DNA of 64,000 nt, taken from IMG/VR virus record IMGVR_UViG_3300042923_001201, positions 1 through 64,000 of that record, one strand, 5' to 3'. A program made the position numbers and the translations under genes. The DNA is from a virus. The notes under the pieces were generated by a model. The model had not been told where the DNA came from. It was given only the letters and a program-made list of their open reading frames with translations, and searched no databases. Of the stretch, positions 40,737-48,839 are shown piece after piece; within the stretch, counting starts at the first letter, position 1, and every line of letters starts with the position of its first letter.

Positions 40737-40760
40737 TTTAAATTACCTCCATTTTATGTT

Positions 40761-40952
40761 TTAGTTAATTGATTCCCAACCGATTACTTTCCCGCCAACA
40801 ATCTTTAAATACATGCCATCATTATCATTTCCTTGACTTCCAACAAGCGTTTTAGTAGGTGGTTTGTTAGGTGGAAGTGAACTTGAAACTTGTGTCCTAA
40901 CTTCATATCCATCGGCACTACCAACAAACCTTTTAAACAATTCTGAAACCAT
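40761..40952 (-). CDS. Small hypothetical protein (63 aa)
   Basis: ATG at 40950-40952 behind AAAGGAGG; a longer frame overlaps the sigma stop. Contains a P-P-N-K-P-P-T-K-T-L linker and a short beta C-terminus (MYLKIVGGKVIGW). Not recognised. Follows the sigma-factor gene by 20 bases. Confidence 0.6.
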   Translation of the reverse strand: MVSELFKRFVGSADGYEVRTQVSSSLPPNKPPTKTLVGSQGNDNDGMYLKIVGGKVIGWESIN

Positions 40953-40972
40953 TTTAATTTCCTCCTTTATTT

Positions 40973-41569
40973 CTAACAAGTTACAAATCCAGCATCTGTT
41001 AGTATTTTTGCCATTTTATGTTTGAATTTAATAACTTTTTTGTTCGCACCCTGTCTTGAAATGCCAAGTTCATCACCTAAATCACGAACAGAATAATCTG
41101 TTTTGTCCATGAATAGTCGCAGAATTTTTTTTTCTACGGGGTCTATATTTTTTTCTAAATTTTCTATAAAATCACGAAATGCAAGAGAGGAAATGTCTAC
41201 ATCCTCTTCGCCGATAACTGATTCAATACTCATCTCATCCTCATCGGACGCAGATTGGTTTAGGCTTATGAATCCTGCCTCATTATTACGCTTTTTTGCA
41301 TACATTTTAAAAGTTGATCTGTGAATGGCACCTTGAAGATAAAAGACAAGATATGTTGAAAAAGCATTAGTTCCATCATACCTTTCGTAGGCAATCCATG
41401 TTTGAAGCTTCAATTCCTGTAATACTTCCTCATGATCGGGTTTATTAAAGTCACTTTTATTACATGCTGTCCATGCAAATTTTTCTATCATTGGTGTAAA
41501 TTGTTTGAGTACCTCCTCATATGTCATTTCGACGGGTCCACGATCTGAAAGAATAATAGTTTTTGTCAT
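40973..41569 (-). CDS. Sigma-70-family sigma factor (198 aa)
   Basis: ATG at 41567-41569 behind AGGAG. Region 2 spans residues about 15-85 (EVLKQFTPMIEKFAW; HEEVLQELKLQTWIAYERYD; FSTYLVFYLQGAI). An acidic linker follows, and region 4 (YSVRDLGDELGISRQGANKKVIKFKHKM) is a helix-turn-helix at the C-terminus. It should direct RNA polymerase to the phage promoters whose -10 differs from TATAAT (5061, 14094, 21303). It has its own promoter inside a terminator-like repeat. Confidence 0.92.
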   Translation of the reverse strand: MTKTIILSDRGPVEMTYEEVLKQFTPMIEKFAWTACNKSDFNKPDHEEVLQELKLQTWIAYERYDGTNAFSTYLVFYLQGAIHRSTFKMYAKKRNNEAGFISLNQSASDEDEMSIESVIGEEDVDISSLAFRDFIENLEKNIDPVEKKILRLFMDKTDYSVRDLGDELGISRQGANKKVIKFKHKMAKILTDAGFVTC

Positions 41570-41604
41570 TATTTTCACTCCTTTGGTTTTTCTACGGTGT
41601 TTTT

Positions 41605-41657
41605 TAAAAAATCGTCACTACAATTTTATTATATCATAGTGACGATTGCCTTGTCAA
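41605..41657 (-). promoter_or_regulatory. Sigma-gene promoter nested in a terminator-type inverted repeat
   Basis: TTGACA (41652-41657), 18 bases, TATAAT (41628-41633). A perfect 11-pair inverted repeat (41637-41647 with 41610-41620) flanks the -10 box, which lies in its 16-base loop, and is followed by a T-run. It can terminate the ligase transcript, while RNA started inside it lacks one arm. Confidence 0.75.
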
Positions 41658-41666
41658 TAGGAATTT

Positions 41667-42953
41667 TTAATCATATGATACATCGGTTTTGTCCCAACGG
41701 ATACGAACAAAATTAGCATGGCGAATACCTACTGTTCCATTTTTATTATTAGATTCCTGAAATAATTCTACTTCAATAATCTTTCCAATCCATTTATCCC
41801 GGTCTTCCCAAAATTTAATGCGTTCAGTATTGGAATATCCGCCACCGATTCTTGCAGGATATCCTTTATAATCAACAATAAAGGCACCTAACTTACCAGG
41901 ATGTTTATGTTCAACATAACCTGTAATTTTAAGGTCGGCTGTATAAAACTTTTTAACTTTCATAAGTCCTACATGACGATCTGCAATATATTTAGAGTTC
42001 ATATCATTAAGCATGAGCCCTTCGTATCCTTGCTCTTCAACGATTTTTACATATTCAGCAACTTTTGAATGATCTTCACCTACGTAATAAATTGGGACCA
42101 TTTGAATCAGATTAAGGTTTTTTGATTCACAATACGTCATAAGTTCATACATTTTCGACAGACGATAATCATAAATAAGTTTAGATTCACCTTGCTCGAA
42201 CTCATCTAAAGGTAATAGATCAAAAAGTACGAATATAATATCTTTCTTTTCGCCTTTTGATTTGAGAATTGAACCTGTTTTGCGGAAGCGATCATCTGAC
42301 CTCATTGTTTCGTCAATATATAGAAGCTCGCCGTCATAAACATAATTTCTAGGAAGTTGATTTAATTGAGCCTCAAGTTCCAACAAACCTTCAAATTTCA
42401 TACCTGACTTTGAGAGGATTTCAAGGAAGTCTTCATGACTCTTGATTGTTGCTCGATACCCATCAATCTTGAGGTTAATGCAGTAACTGCCTTTTGTGAA
42501 CTTTTCCTTATCATCCTCATACTTTTTAGCAAGTTGGATGTTGTGTTCAGGTATAAAGCCTGCGCCAATTGCCTTGTTGAAAGATGATGATGTTGCACCA
42601 ATCTGCATATCCTGTGTAAATACTTCTTTCAGAAACTGATGAGTTTCATGAGGTTGTCCAAGAATCCATGACTGAACACTTTTAACAACTGTATCAGATC
42701 CACTGTTATGTTGCCTAACAAGATTAAACATATGAAATAAAGTGTTATTAGGATTGTAATAAGGTGTAGCACCTAGCTCCTTCTCTATTTTCTTTTTAGC
42801 AATACCTGTTGTAAAGAAGGGACTAAATACAAAATGAGCAACTTCTTTAAACAATTCGTCGTCTTTATATTTTTTAATAACTTCAATTTTTTCTTTACCT
42901 TTGGCAAGACGAATTTCCTCGAATTGATTTTTAAGTTTTACAACTTCACTCAT
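41667..42953 (-). CDS. ATP-dependent DNA ligase (428 aa)
   Basis: Adenylation motif K-I-D-G-Y-R at residues 162-167 (active Lys162), followed by motif III (Y-D-G-E-L-L), motif IV (E-G-L-M-L) and V (L-M-K-V-K-K-F), and an OB domain with R-I-G-G-G-Y-S. An N-terminal 150-residue helical domain resembles that of T4-type ligases. It seals nicks during phage replication. GGAGG ribosome site; upstream gene is 14 bases away. Confidence 0.95.
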   Translation of the reverse strand: MSEVVKLKNQFEEIRLAKGKEKIEVIKKYKDDELFKEVAHFVFSPFFTTGIAKKKIEKELGATPYYNPNNTLFHMFNLVRQHNSGSDTVVKSVQSWILGQPHETHQFLKEVFTQDMQIGATSSSFNKAIGAGFIPEHNIQLAKKYEDDKEKFTKGSYCINLKIDGYRATIKSHEDFLEILSKSGMKFEGLLELEAQLNQLPRNYVYDGELLYIDETMRSDDRFRKTGSILKSKGEKKDIIFVLFDLLPLDEFEQGESKLIYDYRLSKMYELMTYCESKNLNLIQMVPIYYVGEDHSKVAEYVKIVEEQGYEGLMLNDMNSKYIADRHVGLMKVKKFYTADLKITGYVEHKHPGKLGAFIVDYKGYPARIGGGYSNTERIKFWEDRDKWIGKIIEVELFQESNNKNGTVGIRHANFVRIRWDKTDVSYD

Positions 42954-42967
42954 TAATCATACCTCCA

Positions 42968-43165
42968 TTATCTTAGGAATGAACTTATGAAAACATATTT
43001 TGCAGGGCGGCCGTATTTCTTTGAAAGTTCTTTTGATTTATGATTTACCGCCATTATGTATGGCTTAATCTGTGCGTGTGCCTCCTCGCGAGTAATCTCG
43101 TTTCGTTTATAGAGGAGTCGAGCTGCTTCAGCACGTTCCTTTAATACGCGGATATCCTGATTCAT
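42968..43165 (-). CDS. Hypothetical protein (65 aa)
   Basis: Not recognised. Basic, helical (VLKERAEAARLLYKRNEITREEAHAQI) with an K-Y-G-R-P-A-K end; possibly nucleic-acid-binding. GGAGG at 7-8 bases and a promoter at 43194-43222. First gene of the ligase transcript. Confidence 0.65.
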   Translation of the reverse strand: MNQDIRVLKERAEAARLLYKRNEITREEAHAQIKPYIMAVNHKSKELSKKYGRPAKYVFISSFLR

Positions 43166-43193
43166 GTTCTACACCTCCATTTGTTTATAATTC

Positions 43194-43222
43194 ATTTTAA
43201 CATATTTTTCATTCGATGTAAA
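43194..43222 (-). promoter_or_regulatory. Leftward promoter, TTTACA-N17-TAAAAT
   Basis: TTTACA (43217-43222), 17 bases, TAAAAT (43194-43199) on the minus strand, upstream of 42968-43165 and the ligase gene. Confidence 0.7.
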
Positions 43223-43230
43223 TAGAATTT

Positions 43231-43416
43231 TTACCACCAATTTTTACCGTGTACGATAGCCACGCCAACAGTAAGAAATATAAAACTAATTCCTAGACCT
43301 ATCGCAGCTTGAGGATTAAAATTACCTACTGTAATAACTAAAAAGACGATTGTTAAAGCGAAAAAAGCTAACATGAACATTACAGATATAACTTGAAAGA
43401 ATTTATTCCAATTCAT
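43231..43416 (-). CDS. Small membrane protein, two helices (61 aa)
   Basis: GGAGGTGATATA before ATG. Two hydrophobic segments (VMFMLAFFALTIVFLVITVG and AAIGLGISFIFLTVGVAIV) joined by N-F-N-P-Q; short charged ends with H-G-K-N-W-W. Unknown function; single-gene unit with its own promoter at 43441. Confidence 0.65.
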   Translation of the reverse strand: MNWNKFFQVISVMFMLAFFALTIVFLVITVGNFNPQAAIGLGISFIFLTVGVAIVHGKNWW

Positions 43417-43440
43417 TATATCACCTCCATCAATAATTTT

Positions 43441-43469
43441 ATTTTATCATAGAATTTTTCATTTGTATA
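43441..43469 (-). promoter_or_regulatory. Leftward promoter, TATACA-N17-TAAAAT
   Basis: TATACA (43464-43469), 17 bases, TAAAAT (43441-43446) on the minus strand. Serves the membrane protein gene. Confidence 0.6.
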
Positions 43470-43500
43470 TAGAAAAATAAAAAAGAAACCCGAAGGTTTC

Positions 43501-44106
43501 TCATTTATCAAGTATATATACAGTAGCTCCATAAGTTCTACCCAATTGCTTAAGACTACTTGTTGAGTCCTTTTTATAAACATCAATAATCTTTCCCTTT
43601 ACTTTGCTACCCGTATCATCAGCTCGTCTTGTGATTTCTTTACCATCAGGAAATACAATGCGAACCCAAGTTCCAAGTGGGATAACTTTAGGATCTACTG
43701 AAATTGTTGTCCCATCAACAGTCTCCCTTCCGCTTTTTGTTGTACCTGTATCATTATACCAAGTTATTTCAAAACCCGTTAGTTTTTTTAATTCTTTTTG
43801 TTTTTTAAGCTGTGCGATCTCATTTTCGAGTTCACGTATACGGATTTTGGATTGATCTAATTTGTCTAATACCAAATAGTTATAAGAAATGAGTTTACTT
43901 TGATAGTTAACCAATTCCTTATTTTTTAGTGTTAGTCCATTATTAATCAATCTTTCTTCTTTTACGTTTTGCTCCAAAACTTGAACCTTTGACTCAAGTC
44001 CCGGAGCTTCAGCGGCTTGAGAATATAACGTACCTCCACCATATACCATAAGTGCTGATATAGTAAAAGCAATTACATTAGTTGCCACCTTAGCTCCCTT
44101 ATTCAT
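43501..44106 (-). CDS. Exported 3D-domain cell-wall protein with coiled coil (201 aa)
   Basis: N-terminal hydrophobic segment with A-x-A-like site (IAFTISALMVYGGGTLYSQAAEA) indicates export or membrane anchoring. Residues 38-105 form a coiled coil (LEQNVKEERLI; IRELENEIAQLKKQKEL). Residues 108-200 are a 3D/MltA-like domain (D-P-K-V-I-P-L-G-T-W-V-R-I; R-A-D-D-T-G-S-K-V-K-G; I-D-V-Y), as in Bacillus YocH/YabE-type muralytic proteins. The catalytic Asp cluster is present. Location among early genes rather than lysis genes is unusual. Confidence 0.82.
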   Translation of the reverse strand: MNKGAKVATNVIAFTISALMVYGGGTLYSQAAEAPGLESKVQVLEQNVKEERLINNGLTLKNKELVNYQSKLISYNYLVLDKLDQSKIRIRELENEIAQLKKQKELKKLTGFEITWYNDTGTTKSGRETVDGTTISVDPKVIPLGTWVRIVFPDGKEITRRADDTGSKVKGKIIDVYKKDSTSSLKQLGRTYGATVYILDK

Positions 44107-44110
44107 AAAC

Positions 44111-44680
44111 TCACTTCTTTCTAGGTTTTATTTTGTTGCAATTATTATAATCTAGATTAATATCACCTGTCAACCTATTTTCGAGGGCTCCCTTAAATAT
44201 TGAACATTTTTCATGATTTTTAGAACAGTTAATACAGTTTTTAAATTTAAATACTTCAAGTTCCCTTTCGCTATCAAAAATGCCCACATAATTAGATTCA
44301 TATATGATAAGTTCAATTTTTGGATCTTTGGAATCTATATAAATTCTTTTTGTCCTTTCTATAACTTTACTATCATCATGGTAAATCCCTGCAGATTTTA
44401 AAACATCTAATGGTAACTTATAATGATTGTTAGAGTCCATACCATGCCTAGGAAAATAAAAAGTACATTCAACTATTATATATTTCTCAGGAGTTGGTTT
44501 AACCCATGCTTGTTCTCTCGCAGCTTCTTCCGATATTTTTAGAAAGATATTTTCAAATATAAGAGAGGCTTCTGATTTATATGCTTGAACAAATCGTCTT
44601 TTATTTTTAGTCTGAACCCTATAATTTAAATAGTTATTAACTGATGGTGGAATAGGACCGACTATTTTAAGTTGTTTCAT
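44111..44680 (-). CDS. RusA-type Holliday-junction resolvase with cysteine-rich tail (189 aa)
   Basis: N-terminal I-P-P-S-V-N-N-Y-L, then F-Y-F-P-R and D-S-N-N-H-Y-K-L-P-L-D-V-L-K-S-A-G-I-Y-H-D-D-S-K-V: the conserved acidic and lysine residues of RusA. Residues 148-160 add C-I-N-C ... C, possibly a zinc finger absent from typical RusA (about 120 aa). It trims branched DNA before packaging. Start overlaps the GIY-YIG gene. Confidence 0.85.
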   Translation of the reverse strand: MKQLKIVGPIPPSVNNYLNYRVQTKNKRRFVQAYKSEASLIFENIFLKISEEAAREQAWVKPTPEKYIIVECTFYFPRHGMDSNNHYKLPLDVLKSAGIYHDDSKVIERTKRIYIDSKDPKIELIIYESNYVGIFDSERELEVFKFKNCINCSKNHEKCSIFKGALENRLTGDINLDYNNCNKIKPRKK

Positions 44681-45191
44681 AGTTTTTTACCTCATATCTT
44701 TTATTAATTAAAGTCCCCTTATCTAAATGATTGTTTAATGTTCTTATAGTTGTCCCTATAAAATCTTTTGCTTCATCTCTACTATTAAAGATTTGTGAAG
44801 TACTATTTAAATTATCAACCACAAGAGTTAATTTTTTTGCTTTTTTACTTCTTTTTTCTTTTGACTCTTTTGAATGTTTTCTACCTTTCATAGTTTCAGA
44901 TTGATTTAATTGCCATTTGATGCCTTGTTCAAAACAAGCTTCATTCATTCCTAAGGACCAATAATATCTTTTCATTTCTGTTTCGTATTTATATGCCTCT
45001 TTCCTATTGTCCGTTAAAAAGATTATTTCAATATCATAGCCGTTTTTATCTACAATTTCCCACCATTTCTTATTTCTCTTACCTCCATTTGTTCTTTTAG
45101 CATGATAAGGCCTACCTAAATCCCCACTACCGACATAAAAAACGTGATCGGTTCCTTTTATTTTATGAACATATACACAGTACTTTACCAT
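44667..45191 (-). CDS. GIY-YIG homing endonuclease with NUMOD-type DNA-binding regions (174 aa)
   Basis: Residues 1-90 are a GIY-YIG nuclease domain in variant form (Y-C-V-Y-V ... Y-V-G-S-G, R-P-Y-H, E-T-E catalytic Glu). Then a NUMOD3-like basic patch (MKGRKHSKESKEKRSKK) and an IENR1-like helix-turn-helix C-terminus (RDEAKDFIGTTIRTLNNHL). It overlaps both neighbours and splits a kinase-resolvase pair, as free-standing homing genes do. Confidence 0.85.
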   Translation of the reverse strand: MVKYCVYVHKIKGTDHVFYVGSGDLGRPYHAKRTNGGKRNKKWWEIVDKNGYDIEIIFLTDNRKEAYKYETEMKRYYWSLGMNEACFEQGIKWQLNQSETMKGRKHSKESKEKRSKKAKKLTLVVDNLNSTSQIFNSRDEAKDFIGTTIRTLNNHLDKGTLINKRYEVKNYETT

Positions 45192-45724
45192 ACAACTGAT
45201 TCCTCCACAATTATTTTTTTGACCTTTTTAAGCGCGTCTTGATAGGTCTTGTTATTAATTACAATGTGCTCAACCTCATATTCAATTCCTTCAAAGTCGA
45301 CATTATCTGCTGAAAATCTACGATGGGCTTCAATTGCATTTCCATCTCTTTTTACATATCTATAAAATCTGTCTGCTTGCGGAGCCATAATATAAACGCC
45401 AATAACTCTATCTCCAAACTTCTCTTTAAAATTTCGATACCCTTGTGGTTCCAATACAATAACATATTTTTTACCTTCTTGGATAGAGTTATTAGGTGTT
45501 CCATATTTCCAATTATTAAATTCTTTGATTTCTATAAAGTCATTTTTATTAAACTCATCTTTTTTCTTGAAGTGATAGTGAACTCCATCAATTTCTCCAG
45601 GTCGGGGCGGACGTGATGTTGCTGTTACTACCTCTTCTATACCAAATATCTTTGAAATATCCTTGCAAATATCGCTCTTCCCAGAAGCAGCCTTACCTAA
45701 TATAACAAAAATTGTATCTTTCAT
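45185..45724 (-). CDS. Guanylate-kinase-like nucleotide kinase (179 aa)
   Basis: ATG at 45722-45724 behind GGAGG. P-loop G-K-A-A-S-G-K-S (residues 9-16), the GMP-binding T-A-T-S-R-P-P-R-P-G-E-I-D-G-V-H-Y, and W-K-Y-G-T-P give a guanylate-kinase fold. It phosphorylates a nucleoside monophosphate, most likely dGMP/GMP or a modified nucleotide. Terminator upstream separates it from the NTP pyrophosphatase operon. Confidence 0.85.
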   Translation of the reverse strand: MKDTIFVILGKAASGKSDICKDISKIFGIEEVVTATSRPPRPGEIDGVHYHFKKKDEFNKNDFIEIKEFNNWKYGTPNNSIQEGKKYVIVLEPQGYRNFKEKFGDRVIGVYIMAPQADRFYRYVKRDGNAIEAHRRFSADNVDFEGIEYEVEHIVINNKTYQDALKKVKKIIVEESVVW

Positions 45725-45740
45725 GATTTTACCTCCATTG

Positions 45741-45773
45741 AAAATTACAAAGGTCACCCGATTAGAGTGACCT
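45741..45773 (-). terminator. Rho-independent terminator
   Basis: Seven-pair AGGTCAC/GTGACCT (45751-45757 with 45767-45773), then TTGTAATTTT on the minus strand. Confidence 0.75.
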
Positions 45774-45785
45774 CAATATTAATTT

Positions 45786-46343
45786 TTATTTTTGTGAATT
45801 TTTAATCTGACGTTCAATTTCTGCAGTCAATTTAGGTTCAGGTGCAGACCAACCTTCAGGTTTCATAATTTTATTACCGTTCGCCGCATCATATCGAGGT
45901 TTTCCATCTTCCCAAAGTTTTGACATATTAGCATCTTGTACAATATCAAACAGTGGCTGCGGATCGGTTCCTGCAACAACAAACGAACCTTGGACAAAGT
46001 AGTTAACATCTGTAAGTGCATCCATTTGTTCTACAAGAACATTTACAACCTTGTTATCTTTTGCAATAATCTTTCTTTCTGTTTCAAATAAAGAGATTGA
46101 CAATTTTCTAACAAGTTGACGAAAAAGATCGAGATCATTGTTGGCAGTTGCATAAAGGAACTCAACAAGTTCTTCAGCAGTCCATTTTGTACGAGCAAGA
46201 GCAACGTCTGTAGGAATAGCTGTAGGTGAATCGGTAACAATATGACCAAATGCTTCGTGAAAATCCTTCACCTGATCTTTAGTATAATCGAGACCCTTAC
46301 GTTGAATTTTAGTTGTTGTTGTTGTTGTTGTTGTTTTAGCCAA
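45786..46343 (-). CDS. MazG/HisE-like NTP pyrophosphohydrolase (185 aa)
   Basis: TTG start overlapping the previous gene. Eight threonines (an ACA repeat) near the N-terminus, then V-K-D-F-H-E-A-F-G and W-x-A-E-E-L-V-E-F-L-Y-A, a catalytic acidic helix, D-A-L-T-D-V-N-Y-F-V-Q-G, and N-M-S-K-L-W-E-D-G-K-P-R-Y-D. This is the phosphoribosyl-ATP-pyrophosphohydrolase-like all-alpha fold found in many phages. It hydrolyses unwanted or host (d)NTPs to steer nucleotide pools. Confidence 0.85.
   Translation of the reverse strand: MAKTTTTTTTTKIQRKGLDYTKDQVKDFHEAFGHIVTDSPTAIPTDVALARTKWTAEELVEFLYATANNDLDLFRQLVRKLSISLFETERKIIAKDNKVVNVLVEQMDALTDVNYFVQGSFVVAGTDPQPLFDIVQDANMSKLWEDGKPRYDAANGNKIMKPEGWSAPEPKLTAEIERQIKNSQK
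46314..46336. repeat. Trinucleotide repeat in the MazG-like gene
   Basis: Eight near-perfect GTT units (ACA on the coding strand) encoding a threonine run. Prone to slippage, each unit changing one residue without frameshift. Confidence 0.8.
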
Positions 46344-46824
46344 TTTTAGCTACCCCCAAGAATTTTTTGTGAATATACAAGCCGCGGTCGACTTGTTTAA
46401 TTGTAGGATTATATTTCATTGAAGTTTGAATTAAACTTGTGTAACTTTTTTCCTTCCACTTATATCCATGAATATTCATAATTTCTCCGATTTGTTTTGC
46501 AGTCAAACCTTTTTCACAGATAGCCAAGATTGAGGCAAGGAAATTTGCTTCAGACAAACATCCTTTTTCAGATCGACGATTTACTTCCCCCACTGTTCTG
46601 CGGCGGATAACTGTTACTTTAGTAATTCGTTTTCTAAGAACATATGCTTCAATTCCAGGACTTACATAAATTTCAGGGATATATCGTTTAAAAGTTGCTT
46701 TTTTCTCAAGACCGTCACGACCTACAACTATAACTTTATCACCATCAACAAGTCCATCAATATTGCAGATATAATTATAAGTATTTTCAGTACCTTTAAA
46801 TTTAATCATTGCATATTTTGTCAT
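46336..46824 (-). CDS. Winged-helix-type DNA/RNA-binding protein (162 aa)
   Basis: Not identified by name. N-terminal 80 residues are beta (Y-N-Y-I-C-N-I-D-G-L-V-D-G-D-K-V-I-V-V). Residues 95-155 (LASILAICEKGLTAKQIGEIMNIHGYKWKEKSYTSLIQTSMKYNPTIKQVDRGLY) follow the HARE-type winged-helix pattern, also seen in the 60603 gene. Likely regulatory. AGGAGG ribosome site. Confidence 0.65.
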   Translation of the reverse strand: MTKYAMIKFKGTENTYNYICNIDGLVDGDKVIVVGRDGLEKKATFKRYIPEIYVSPGIEAYVLRKRITKVTVIRRRTVGEVNRRSEKGCLSEANFLASILAICEKGLTAKQIGEIMNIHGYKWKEKSYTSLIQTSMKYNPTIKQVDRGLYIHKKFLGVAKIG

Positions 46825-46856
46825 TATATTAGCCTCCTAATTTTAGAAGGGGAGAA

Positions 46857-47078
46857 TTACTCCCCGAAATTTACATCGAACGCTTCTTTTTCAGCAACGT
46901 GAGTGACAGTAATATTAGCAATCCAATATTCTACACCTTTTTTAACTTTTTTCGTAACTGAGGACTTTTTAATTTCATGTCCTCCTTCACGGTAATTTTC
47001 TACAATCTGTTTTGCTTGAAATTCTGAACCAGCCATGTGTACAAACGTCTGTGAAAGCAAAATGTTCAAAGTGTTCAT
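46857..47078 (-). CDS. Hypothetical protein (73 aa)
   Basis: Not recognised. Helix followed by a beta meander (EYWIANITVTHVAEKEAFDVNF). AGAGG upstream. Next to the other small beta proteins at 47083 and 47420. Confidence 0.6.
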   Translation of the reverse strand: MNTLNILLSQTFVHMAGSEFQAKQIVENYREGGHEIKKSSVTKKVKKGVEYWIANITVTHVAEKEAFDVNFGE

Positions 47079-47082
47079 TTAA

Positions 47083-47373
47083 TTAACCTCTTTTCTGAAG
47101 AATGAGTTCATATTCGGACGAAGGGTAATAACTATAGCGCCGGCGGCATGCTGGAACATTGAAGGCATCGTTGAGATCTCCCAAAGAATTAAATGCTCCA
47201 AATGCTCCACCCGCACCATCAAAACTTTTAGCGATATATTGTGCGTTTTCGCCAAATTTATTAAATGCTACAATAATATATGGAGAATTAGTTTCTTTAT
47301 AGATAATTACATCGCCTAATTGAAGTTCTACCTTTCCCAAATCTGTTTTATTTTCTTTAACTTGCATTATCAT
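47083..47373 (-). CDS. Hypothetical small beta-barrel protein (96 aa)
   Basis: The longest frame starts inside the -10 box of the promoter at 47402, so the start is placed at ATG 47371-47373 (AAAGG upstream). Pattern G-D-V-I-I-Y-K-E-T-N-S-P-Y-I-I-V-A-F resembles the 37022 product. C-terminus K-R-G-type basic after a Y-Y-P-S-S region. Unknown function. Confidence 0.6.
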   Translation of the reverse strand: MIMQVKENKTDLGKVELQLGDVIIYKETNSPYIIVAFNKFGENAQYIAKSFDGAGGAFGAFNSLGDLNDAFNVPACRRRYSYYPSSEYELILQKRG

Positions 47374-47401
47374 CAACAACCTTTCGTTTTTGTTATATGT
47401 C

Positions 47402-47430
47402 ATTATATATATTTTATATTTAACTGTTAA
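47402..47430 (-). promoter_or_regulatory. Leftward promoter, TGGTTAACA-N17-TATAAT
   Basis: TTAACA (47425-47430) with the TGG extension, 17 bases, TATAAT (47402-47407). It overlaps the end of the preceding gene at 47420. Confidence 0.65.
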
Positions 47431-47644
47431 CCAGATTTTGTGATTTTTTTTCTATAATTTTATATTCATTGTGGAAGATAAAATTAGTAGCGGCAGGATT
47501 ATCTGAATATTGTTTTACATAGACGCCATCTTTATCTTTGTTCATTACAACCATTCTTGTGCCAATATCGTAATCGCTGAAAGTAAGATCAGGATTAGTA
47601 ATTTCAATTTTGTCGCCAGGTTCAACAATATCTTTATTTTCCAT
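47420..47644 (-). CDS. Hypothetical protein (74 aa)
   Basis: Not recognised. Small beta-type (EPGDKIEITNPDLTF; MVVMNKDKDGVYVKQYS). GTGGAGG ribosome site; its start overlaps the end of the glycosyltransferase-like gene. Last gene of that transcript. Confidence 0.6.
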   Translation of the reverse strand: MENKDIVEPGDKIEITNPDLTFSDYDIGTRMVVMNKDKDGVYVKQYSDNPAATNFIFHNEYKIIEKKSQNLVNS

Positions 47645-48839
47645 TTTTCATTTCCTCCACACTTTTATTAATAAGATTATTAAAATGAGTTCCATCTTTA
47701 TACTTCTGCTGAATAATAGCATCGCGCAATAGCAATCTCATTTTTGGATAGGCCCCGGGGTGAGTCTCTAAGAACTCAACTTTTTGTTTTAGTTCTTCAG
47801 GCGAGCTCACATACAACCAATCAGGTACACCGTGGTATTTTACAAGTAAACGGTCTTCATCATAGGTTTCATGGAAGAAAGGTATAATACCATGAGCTAC
47901 AGCCTCCACCCATTTCCCGCTAATGTCGCCCTTAATAATAGGATAGCAAAAAGTATATTTAACTGAAGGGAGAATAGTCTGAAGTTCATCAAATGATACC
48001 GAACCCATAAATTTGCGTTCATTGCCTTTTTGTTGAGTTTCATCCCATTTTCCATATACTTTAATATCGTCAAAGTTATTAATACAAAAATCTTGAATTA
48101 CTTTTATTCTCTTCTTATCATCGTACTGGTGGAAAAAAATCGAAAATTTTTCTGTCTTCGGTTTGTTAGGATGTTTTAATTGACTGTCAAGCAAGTATTG
48201 AGTTTCTGCTGCAGCATATTTTAACTTAACAGTATGCTCGACCATTGTAACTTGATCTTCATAGGACTTCATACGTTTGATTTTAACTTCACCCTCACGA
48301 ACTCCCAAACTAATCTTTTCAGGATTGATCATATCTCTCGCGGGCAATGGCATGTATCGGCCATCTGATGTGATTGTTAGCCAATTAATACGCGATTCAT
48401 TAAGATAATAAGTAATGGGAGAAACATAATTAACAAGAGACATAATAGGACGCCGTATGTCTTTTGTCGGAAGTTTAGTTTTTCGGTCCAGACAAAAAAT
48501 TCGACCAGGAATGGAAAGGCTACACATCCCACCGTGAATAATACCCACATCAATCTCAACATCTTTTAATCTCTCCCATACCCAAGTTGTTGGGTCATCA
48601 GTTTTAGGGTTAAAGCCTTCCCAAACATCAATTACATTCTTATTAGGAAACCACTTATCATATGTTTCTTGATTAATTCGACTCAAATCTGACTTGCCAA
48701 TCATATAGTAAATATTCTGAGGATTAAGTCGTGCAAGCGCCGATAGCAATATAGGAAATTCGTTATTTCCTGCATTGTGACCCCACTTTGTTCTATTAAA
48801 ATATGAAGACCTACCAATCTTACCAATAACTATTAACAT
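47634..48839 (-). CDS. GT-B-type glycosyltransferase candidate (401 aa)
   Basis: GGAGG ribosome site. Residues 1-150 fit an N-terminal Rossmann domain starting MLIVIGKIGR with G-H-N-A-G-N-N-E-F-P near 25. The second half has F-S-I-F-F-H-Q-Y-D-D-K-K-R, I-K-V-Y-G-K-W-D, and E-A-V-A-H-G-I-I-P-F-F-H-E at about 305-317, the donor-binding signature of GT-B enzymes. No membrane segment, so the acceptor is cytoplasmic. Candidates are phage DNA, a virion protein or a small metabolite. Co-transcribed with the kinase-like gene. Confidence 0.65.
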   Translation of the reverse strand: MLIVIGKIGRSSYFNRTKWGHNAGNNEFPILLSALARLNPQNIYYMIGKSDLSRINQETYDKWFPNKNVIDVWEGFNPKTDDPTTWVWERLKDVEIDVGIIHGGMCSLSIPGRIFCLDRKTKLPTKDIRRPIMSLVNYVSPITYYLNESRINWLTITSDGRYMPLPARDMINPEKISLGVREGEVKIKRMKSYEDQVTMVEHTVKLKYAAAETQYLLDSQLKHPNKPKTEKFSIFFHQYDDKKRIKVIQDFCINNFDDIKVYGKWDETQQKGNERKFMGSVSFDELQTILPSVKYTFCYPIIKGDISGKWVEAVAHGIIPFFHETYDEDRLLVKYHGVPDWLYVSSPEELKQKVEFLETHPGAYPKMRLLLRDAIIQQKYKDGTHFNNLINKSVEEMKNGK

